A stretch of DNA of 56,244 nt from an uncultured Acetatifactor sp. (GTDB lineage: Bacteria; Bacillota; Clostridia; Lachnospirales; Lachnospiraceae): contig CAJUCT010000002.1 in NCBI GenBank assembly GCA_910585015.1, positions 217,088 to 273,331 on the forward strand, given 5' to 3'. The translations under genes were made by a program, and so were the position numbers. Each line of letters starts with the position of its first letter. The stretch's first letter is position 1. The notes below the pieces were generated by a model that did not search any database, was not told the origin of the DNA, and saw only the letters and a list, made by a program, of their open reading frames with translations. Below are positions 50,225 through 56,244 of this stretch, in pieces.

Positions 50225-50251
50225 AAAAAGGGGCTGAGAAGCCTCTTTTTT
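50225..50251 (+). terminator. Terminator of purC
   Basis: AAAAAGGGGCT (50225-50235)/AGCCTCTTTTT (50240-50250) with a T-run, 24 bases past the stop. Confidence 0.85.
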
Positions 50252-50357
50252 AGTGTGTACAATAGACGCAAATTCGGTTACCGATAATGTTGACTTTAGA
50301 CTGAATGTGTTGTATTCTGGATTTATCGGAGCCGATAAAAAATACGGAGGTGTAAAT

Positions 50358-51137
50358 ATGATCTTTATGGAAGAACGTCACCAGAGAATAGCGGATGTTA
50401 TTCGCGAAAACGGAAAGATTACCATTGCTGAAATTACCGGAGAATATGGTATATCTGATGAATCCGCACGGAGAGATCTGCGGATGCTGGAGCAGAAGGG
50501 AGTCTGCAAAAGAACCCATGGAGGCGCGATTTTGTTACAGCCGGTCAGCGTAAGACCGCCGGTGGACCGCAGGTTTGAGTGTATGCCCGTTTTTGACAAT
50601 TATAAGGCCATTTCATGTAAGGCTGCGGAAATGATAGGCGAAAATGATACGATATATCTGACAGGCGGATCGCTTGGGTATCTCATGATCTCTGCCCTGC
50701 CCAGAGATATCCATTATACAGTGGTGGTCAACTCAGTAGATATAGGAAGGGAACTCAGAAGTTTTGAGAACATTGAGGTTTATCTCGTCGGGGGTAAAAT
50801 GCGGCGGAGCGGTTCGCTGGTGGATAGTCTGGCCACAGAGTTTGTCAGCCGGATGCACTTTGATCTCTGCTTTATTACTGGAGCAGGACTGACAGCCGCC
50901 TTTGGACTGACTAATGGGACGGATGAAACAGCGGCATTTCAGCGCATAGTGATCAAGAACAGCAGGAGGAAATGCCTGTTGATCCCAGGCGCCAAAATCG
51001 GGACGAACTCCTTTATCAAAGTATGTGAGGCGGATGACTTTAACTCCGTTATTACGGACTGGGACTGCGTGGAGGAACAGATAACAGCGCTGGAGGAAAA
51101 AGGGATTGCAGTAATAATTGTCGGAGAATCCAAATGA
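50358..51137 (+). CDS. DeoR-family transcriptional regulator
   Basis: A 259-residue repressor-type protein. The N-terminal helix-turn-helix ERHQRIADVIRENGKITIAEITGEYGISDESARRDLRMLEQKG is characteristic; the sugar-phosphate-sensing DeoRC domain follows (residues 75-250: GENDTIYLTGGSLGYLM, VVNSVDIGRELRS, LVGGKMRRSGSLV, CFITGAGLTA). GGAGGTG precedes the chosen ATG. No sugar operon is next to it; its 3' end overlaps the Xre gene by 4 bases. Confidence 0.9.
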   Translation: MIFMEERHQRIADVIRENGKITIAEITGEYGISDESARRDLRMLEQKGVCKRTHGGAILLQPVSVRPPVDRRFECMPVFDNYKAISCKAAEMIGENDTIYLTGGSLGYLMISALPRDIHYTVVVNSVDIGRELRSFENIEVYLVGGKMRRSGSLVDSLATEFVSRMHFDLCFITGAGLTAAFGLTNGTDETAAFQRIVIKNSRRKCLLIPGAKIGTNSFIKVCEADDFNSVITDWDCVEEQITALEEKGIAVIIVGESK

Positions 51138-51322
51138 ATCGGGAAGAAATGCTGCGGAATCTGATTTTGGACGGGTATGTGAGTCTGCGGCAGTTCTCTA
51201 TGGAGGCGGACATTCCCTATAGCACATTGACAACGGTGCTGTCAAGGGGAGTTGGCGGCGCTTCTTTTGATATGGTAATTCGGATTTGTAAGAAGCTTGG
51301 CATTGATCCCTGTGAACTCTGA
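51134..51322 (+). CDS. Tiny Xre-type helix-turn-helix protein
   Basis: A 62-residue protein. YVSLRQFSMEADIPYSTLTTVLSRGVGGASFDMVIRICKKLGIDPCEL is a Cro/C1-type HTH domain with nothing attached. ATGA overlap with the DeoR gene means translation coupling; such a minimal DNA-binding protein could act with the DeoR product. Confidence 0.75.
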   Translation: MNREEMLRNLILDGYVSLRQFSMEADIPYSTLTTVLSRGVGGASFDMVIRICKKLGIDPCEL

Positions 51323-51332
51323 GACAGCAAAA

Positions 51333-51369
51333 CAGGGGTAAAATCTTCTTGAGGAGGATTTTGCCCCTG
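51333..51369. terminator. Bidirectional terminator
   Basis: CAGGGGTAAAATC (51333-51345)/GATTTTGCCCCTG (51357-51369). The minus strand ends in TTTT, so it can serve the leftward activase as well as the Xre gene. Confidence 0.8.
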
Positions 51370-51456
51370 CTGCCATACTATTTCTTATATGCATCTCCTG
51401 CGGAGTGTCCATTCTCAAAGTCTTCCGTAAATATTGCCGGCGGCTTTCATCCGGCG

Positions 51457-54400
51457 TTATCTTTCCAGATTTTTGTTGGCGGTGGACAGCATCAGTTTGA
51501 TGCGGTTGAGCTGGTTTACTTCGCTGGCGCCGGGATCGTAGTCAATGGCCACAATGTTGGACTGGGGGTAGGCTTTCCGCAGAGCCTTGATTACTCCCTT
51601 GCCCACCACATGGTTGGGCAGGCAGCCAAAGGGCTGGGTACATACGATATTGGGCACGTTCTCATGGATCAGTTCCACCATCTCTCCGGTAAGGAACCAG
51701 CCCTCGCCGGTCTGGTTGCCTATGGATACGATGGGCTTGGCGTACTCCACAATCTCCCGGATGGGAGTGGGCGGGTTAAAATGCTCGCTCCTGGCAAAAG
51801 CCTTGGCGGCAGCCCCTCGCAGCACATGCTCGATGGCCCAGATACCCAGGGAGGAAATCCTTGCCGCCTTTTTGCTGGTGCCCAGATGCTCTGCCTTGTA
51901 GATCTGGTTGTAGAAGCAGTATAGCATAAAGTCCATCAGATCGGGCACCACCGCCTCCGCCCCCTCGGCCTCCAGCAGTTCCACCAGGTGATTGTTGCCT
52001 GCCGGGGAGAATTTTACCAGAATCTCACCCACGATACCCACTCTGGGTTTCTTGATGTCCCGAAGCGGGATGGCATCAAATTCCCGGATTATCTTCCGAC
52101 ACATGCCGGGGAATTTTGCAAGGTTGATATGTTTGGCGGACACATAATCCTGGGCGATCTTCAGCCATTTTTGGTGCAGGGCTTCCACGCTGCCGGGAAC
52201 CTCCTCATAAGGGCGCATCCGGTAGACACATCGCATGAAGATATCGCCGATCTGGGCAGACAGCGCCGCGCGCACCAGCAGGTCCAGATTCAGGTGGAAA
52301 CCGGGATTGGTTTCTATACTGCCCAGGTTCAGGGAGATCACCGGGATCTGGGCCATACCAGCCTTTTCCAGGGCCCGCCGGATGAAGCCGATATAGTTGG
52401 TGGCCCGGCACCCCCCTCCGGTCTGGGTCATGATAACGGCTGTTTTGTTCAAATCATACTTGCCGGAGAGCAGTGCCTCCATGATCTGTCCCACCACCAG
52501 CAGAGACGGATAACAGGCGTCATTATTTACATATTTAAGACCCACGTCCACGGAGTGCTTGTTGTCGTTGGTCAGTACTTCAAAATGATAGCCGCAGGCG
52601 GCAAAAGCCTTTTCAAAGATGTCAAAGTGGATGGGCGACATCTGGGGACAGAGGATGGTATAGTCCCCTCGCATCTCCTCCGTAAACTGTACTTTCTGGA
52701 TGGCGCTGGAGTGGATGGCCCGCTGTTCTGCTTTCTGTTCCCGCACACGTATGGCGGACAGGAGTGAGCGAACACGAATCCGGGCGGCTCCCAGATTGTT
52801 TACCTCATCAATCTTAAGGCAGGTATAGATTTTGCCGGAGCCGGACAGAATATCGTTCACCTGATCCGTGGTCACTGCATCCAGGCCGCAGCCAAAGGAA
52901 TTAAGCTGAATCAGGTCCAGATTTTCCACCAGCTTCACATAGCTGGCGGCGGCGTACAGCCGGGAGTGGTACATCCACTGGTCGGAGACGATCAAGGGCC
53001 GTTCCGGGTCAGCCAGATGAGAGATGGAATCCTCTGTCAGCACAGCAATGTCATAGGAAGTGATCAACTCCGGTATACCATGGTTGATCTCCGGGTCAAT
53101 GTGGTAGGGCCGGCCTGCCAGTACAATGCCCCGTTTCCCGGTCTCCTTTAGATATTGCAGGGTTTCTTCTCCCTTTTTCTGCATATCCCGGCGGGCTGCG
53201 GCCAGTTCTTCCCAGCCTTTTGCCACAGCCTCCCGCACCTCATGGGCAGGGATTTCACTAAACTGAGGTCCGCTAAACGGGAGTTCATCGGACTGGGGTC
53301 CGCTAAACCGGAGTTCATCGGACTGGGGTCCGCTAAACGGGAGTTCATCGGACTGAGGTCCGCTAAACGGGAGTTCATCGGACTGAGGTCCGCTAAACGG
53401 GAGTTCATCGGACTGAGGTCCGCTGAACTCCTTTATCAAGGCATCGGAGATGGTCTCCTGGCTGGTAAAGGCCATGAAAGGATTGCGGAAAATGATATTC
53501 TCGCTCCTTATTTCTTCCACATTGTTTTTGATATTCTCCGAGTATGAGGTTACAATAGGGCAGTTGTAGTGGTTGTTGGCATCCTCAAACTCGTTTCTCT
53601 CATAAAAAAGAGCCGGGTAGAAGATGAATTTTACGCCCTGTTTGATCAGCCAACTCACATGCCCATGGGCCAGTTTGGCCGGGTAACACTCAGACTCGCT
53701 GGGGATGGACTCGATGCCCAGTTCGTAGATCTGACGGGTGGACACCGGAGACAGCACCACCCGGAAACCTAGACTGGTGAAAAAGGTGTGCCAGAACGGG
53801 TAGTTCTCATACATATTCAATACCCTGGGAATGCCAACCACGCCCCTGGGAGCCTCGTCGGCGGGCAGAGACTCATAGTCAAACAGTCGCTTTAGTTTAT
53901 ACTCAAAGAGGTTGGGCACATTGTGGGCGTTTTTCTGGCCGCCGATGCCCCGTTCACAGCGGTTGCCGGAGATAAACTGCCGTCCGCCGGAGAATTTGTT
54001 GATGGTCAGGCGGCAATTGTTGGTGCAGCCCTTGCACTTTGCCATGCTGGTGTCAAATTGCAGGTTGCAGATCTGCTCATAGGAAAGCATGGAGGTCTGG
54101 TAGCTGGCGTTGCCGCTGCAGTTATCACCGCAAACTTCGCAATTGTCAGTGTCAGTATTTTCATTATAGTTTATTCCGCAACACTGTGTGTAGCGTTCCC
54201 GGGCGATCAGAGCCGCGCCGAAAGCGCCCATGATACCTGCGATATCCGGGCGAATGGCTTCACAGTTCGCGATTTTTTCAAAGCTGCGCAGAACGGCATC
54301 ATTGTAGAAAGTACCGCCCTGAACCACGATCTCTTTGCCCAGTTCCGAGGCGTCGGACACTTTGATTACCTTAAACAAGGCGTTCTTGATCACCGAGTAG

Positions 54401-55968
54401 GCCAGTCCGGCGGAGATGTCCGCAACACTGGCCCCTTCTTTTTGGGCCTGTTTCACTTTGGAGTTCATGAACACGGTACAGCGGGTGCCTAGGTCAATGG
54501 GATGCTGGGCAAACAGAGCCGCCTGGGCAAAATCCTGAACGCTGTAGTTCAGGGATTTCGCAAAAGTCTCTATAAAGGAGCCGCAGCCGGAGGAGCAAGC
54601 CTCGTTGAGCTGCACACTGTCCACGGTCTGGTTCTTGATCTTGATACATTTCATATCCTGGCCGCCGATATCCAGAATGCAGTCCACCTGGGGATTAAAA
54701 AAGGCGGCGGCGTAGTAGTGGGCCACAGTCTCTACCTCACCGTCGTCCAGCAGGAAAGCTGCTTTCATGAGGGCTTCGCCGTAGCCGGTGGAGCAGGAGC
54801 GGACGATCTGCACATCCTCCGGCAGCTGCTGGTAAATCTCCTTCAGGGAGCGAATGGCAGTCTTTAACGGGCTGCCGTCATTGCTGCTGTAAAAGGAGTA
54901 CAGCAGGGAGCCATCCTCCCCTACCAGGGCGATCTTGGTGGTGGTGGAGCCTGCGTCAATGCCCAGAAAAGCATTGCCGTGGTAGGAGGCCAGATCTCCG
55001 GCGCTCACTTTATGCCGGGCATGGCGGGCCTGGAAAGCGTCATATTCCTCCTGGCTGGCAAAGAGAGGCTCCATACGTTCTACCTCGAACTCCATCTTGA
55101 TTTCTCCGGAGAGCTTTGCCACCATTTCCTCCAGGGTGTAACTGACTTCCTGCTTGGCGTTCATGGCAGATCCCATGGCGGCGAAGAGGTGTGAGTTGTC
55201 CGTATCCATGATATGTTCCTCATCCAGTTTCAGCGTTCGGATAAAGGCATTTTTCAATTCCGATAAAAAGTGCAGGGGGCCTCCCAGAAAAGCTACATGT
55301 CCCCGGATGGGTTTGCCGCAGGCCAGGCCGGAGATGGTCTGATTCACTACCGCCTGGAAGATGGAGGCCGCCAGATCCTCCTTGGTGGCGCCCTCGTTGA
55401 TCAGGGGCTGGATATCAGTCTTGGCAAACACGCCGCAGCGTGCGGCGATGGTGTACAGGGACTGGTAATTTTTGGCGTACTCATTCAGACCCGCCGCGTC
55501 CGTCTGGATCAGGGAGGCCATCTGGTCGATAAAGGAGCCTGTACCACCGGCGCAGATGCCGTTCATGCGCTGCTCCACATTGCCGCCTTCAAAATAGATG
55601 ATCTTGGCGTCCTCGCCGCCCAACTCAATGGCCACATCGGTCTTGGGAGCCAACTCTTTCAAGGCGGTGGACACGGCGATGACCTCCTGAGTAAAAGGCA
55701 CACCCAGGTGACTCGCCAGGGTAAGTCCTCCGGAGCCGGTGATCATAGGGTGCAGCATAGCGTTGCCCAGCTCGTCATAAGCTTTCTGCAGCAGGGAGGA
55801 CAACGTCTCCCGAATATTGGCATAGTGCCGCTCATAGTCGGAGAAAAGAATTTCGTGGTTCTCATCTAATATGGCAATCTTCACCGTGGTGGAACCGATG
55901 TCAATGCCCAGGGTGTATTCGGGGAGATGCCGATTCCCGGCATCGCAACTCATACAGTTATTGTTCAT
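51457..55968 (-). CDS. 2-hydroxyacyl-CoA dehydratase activase-type protein with internal tandem repeat
   Basis: A 1,503-residue protein. Two BadF/BadG-type ATPase (ASKHA) domains: the first with LGIDIGSTTVKIA near residue 22, the second LGIDAGSTTTKIA near 335, each with GGxDxK and SGCGSFI-like loops. A cysteine-rich segment CCGINYNENTDTDNCEVCGDNC...CKGCTNNC (about 595-650) probably holds a [4Fe-4S] cluster; the rest (about 655-1500) is the DUF2229 and HgdB-like region. Relatives drive ATP-dependent electron transfer to 2-hydroxyacyl-CoA dehydratases. Residues about 848-903 hold a ten-residue tandem repeat, FSGPQSDELP. Start M (55968) has AGAAAGGA upstream; the frame starts three residues earlier but spacing is then wrong. 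Confidence 0.9.
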   Translation of the reverse strand: MNNNCMSCDAGNRHLPEYTLGIDIGSTTVKIAILDENHEILFSDYERHYANIRETLSSLLQKAYDELGNAMLHPMITGSGGLTLASHLGVPFTQEVIAVSTALKELAPKTDVAIELGGEDAKIIYFEGGNVEQRMNGICAGGTGSFIDQMASLIQTDAAGLNEYAKNYQSLYTIAARCGVFAKTDIQPLINEGATKEDLAASIFQAVVNQTISGLACGKPIRGHVAFLGGPLHFLSELKNAFIRTLKLDEEHIMDTDNSHLFAAMGSAMNAKQEVSYTLEEMVAKLSGEIKMEFEVERMEPLFASQEEYDAFQARHARHKVSAGDLASYHGNAFLGIDAGSTTTKIALVGEDGSLLYSFYSSNDGSPLKTAIRSLKEIYQQLPEDVQIVRSCSTGYGEALMKAAFLLDDGEVETVAHYYAAAFFNPQVDCILDIGGQDMKCIKIKNQTVDSVQLNEACSSGCGSFIETFAKSLNYSVQDFAQAALFAQHPIDLGTRCTVFMNSKVKQAQKEGASVADISAGLAYSVIKNALFKVIKVSDASELGKEIVVQGGTFYNDAVLRSFEKIANCEAIRPDIAGIMGAFGAALIARERYTQCCGINYNENTDTDNCEVCGDNCSGNASYQTSMLSYEQICNLQFDTSMAKCKGCTNNCRLTINKFSGGRQFISGNRCERGIGGQKNAHNVPNLFEYKLKRLFDYESLPADEAPRGVVGIPRVLNMYENYPFWHTFFTSLGFRVVLSPVSTRQIYELGIESIPSESECYPAKLAHGHVSWLIKQGVKFIFYPALFYERNEFEDANNHYNCPIVTSYSENIKNNVEEIRSENIIFRNPFMAFTSQETISDALIKEFSGPQSDELPFSGPQSDELPFSGPQSDELPFSGPQSDELRFSGPQSDELPFSGPQFSEIPAHEVREAVAKGWEELAAARRDMQKKGEETLQYLKETGKRGIVLAGRPYHIDPEINHGIPELITSYDIAVLTEDSISHLADPERPLIVSDQWMYHSRLYAAASYVKLVENLDLIQLNSFGCGLDAVTTDQVNDILSGSGKIYTCLKIDEVNNLGAARIRVRSLLSAIRVREQKAEQRAIHSSAIQKVQFTEEMRGDYTILCPQMSPIHFDIFEKAFAACGYHFEVLTNDNKHSVDVGLKYVNNDACYPSLLVVGQIMEALLSGKYDLNKTAVIMTQTGGGCRATNYIGFIRRALEKAGMAQIPVISLNLGSIETNPGFHLNLDLLVRAALSAQIGDIFMRCVYRMRPYEEVPGSVEALHQKWLKIAQDYVSAKHINLAKFPGMCRKIIREFDAIPLRDIKKPRVGIVGEILVKFSPAGNNHLVELLEAEGAEAVVPDLMDFMLYCFYNQIYKAEHLGTSKKAARISSLGIWAIEHVLRGAAAKAFARSEHFNPPTPIREIVEYAKPIVSIGNQTGEGWFLTGEMVELIHENVPNIVCTQPFGCLPNHVVGKGVIKALRKAYPQSNIVAIDYDPGASEVNQLNRIKLMLSTANKNLER
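53261..53424. repeat. 30-bp in-frame tandem repeat inside the activase gene
   Basis: Five full units and one partial, period 30: the unit reads GACTGAGGTCCGCTAAACGG plus GAGTTCATCG. Units differ at only two positions, showing recent expansion. The period keeps the frame and adds ten residues per copy (FSGPQSDELP) to the protein. Confidence 0.95.
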
Positions 55969-56170
55969 GTATAACATCCTTTCTGGATCAATTCAATATA
56001 TCACAGCCATCTATTCAATCTATGAACGGAGGCTTACTTTTAAGCATTCCCCGACATTATACGACAGAAAAAGCAAAAATGCAACGGATTGCGAGCCTGG
56101 GACTGTGTTAAATTTTTGTAAAATGTTTATCATATTTTAAAATATGCATGCTATAAACTTTTGGAAATAC

Positions 56171-56198
56171 TTGACAATTGCATGGCGGCATGTATAAT
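56171..56198 (+). promoter_or_regulatory. Strong promoter pointing out of the window
   Basis: TTGACA (56171-56176), 16-bp spacer ending in TG, TATAAT (56193-56198). It drives a gene beyond the right edge. The rest of 55969-56244 shows no gene. Confidence 0.7.
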
Positions 56199-56244
56199 AA
56201 GAGATACAACAGCAGGAAGAATACTTGACTCACGGAAGTGGGCC

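Noticed and set aside
53148..53547. Open frames on both strands across the activase tandem repeat
   Set aside because: The 30-bp period keeps all frames free of stops; these are shadows of the real minus-strand gene.
1..56244. tRNA, rRNA or CRISPR loci
   Set aside because: No cloverleaf with TTCGA-type T-loop, no rRNA-like stretch and no spaced repeat array were found on reading; the tandem repeats have no unique spacers.

Overview
The window reads as a chromosomal segment of a spore-forming, anaerobic, low-to-mid GC Firmicute, most likely a Lachnospiraceae-type clostridium. The evidence is gene content: gpr, spoIIP and sigK for sporulation; a gapA-pgk-tpiA glycolytic cluster; HemW; a very large 2-hydroxyacyl-CoA dehydratase activase; ComM/DprA; and strong AGGAGG-type ribosome binding sites. 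I saw no rRNA, tRNA, CRISPR array or intact transposon. Species assignment is inference.

Layout. 0-7 kb: a MOP/SpoVB-like flippase facing left, then a sulfur-transfer operon (nifS-like desulfurase, IscU/NifU scaffold, a small exported peptide, mnmA), a hypothetical gene and a convergent PHP phosphatase. 7-11 kb: small ORF, clpS, clpA and aat, which together make a complete bacterial leucine/phenylalanine N-degron pathway, with a palindromic insertion between clpS and clpA. 11-15 kb: gapA, pgk, a MazG-like gene and tpiA. 15-18 kb: an unknown gene, a zinc-ribbon membrane protein and a TPM-domain protein. 18-27 kb: rpsT, gpr, spoIIP, an unknown 570-residue gene, lepA, hemW and sigK. This is the Bacillus/Clostridium order with one extra gene. 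26.8-29.2 kb: a decayed accessory patch (IS110 fragment, truncated gene, frameshifted membrane protein). 29-35 kb: small unknown genes, a GT-C-like membrane protein, an orphan pilT, a chemoreceptor, and relics of an AraC regulator and an MFS transporter. 35-44 kb: a MutM-like glycosylase, a NimA-like flavoprotein, a PocR-type hybrid kinase, a GNAT enzyme, the DUF6323/DUF6179-type pair and a broken chemoreceptor. 44-51 kb: comM-dprA, a Cys-rich protein, a lipoprotein, an SDR protein, purC, and a DeoR regulator translationally coupled to a tiny Xre protein. 51-56 kb: the 1,503-residue activase, with an in-frame 30-bp tandem repeat, facing left.

The least conventional content is non-coding. One family of nested hairpins ends in a GGGAATATGCGGAACTT-like tail and lies just upstream of tpiA (tandem), pilT, and in decayed form mutM and clpS. 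A second family is built on GGAGTTTG/CAAACTCC arms (three copies). A palindromic element of about 142 bp, flanked by a 15-bp direct repeat, sits exactly at the clpS stop codon. The first family shows sequence changes that preserve pairing, and is the best candidate here for an undescribed element or structured RNA.
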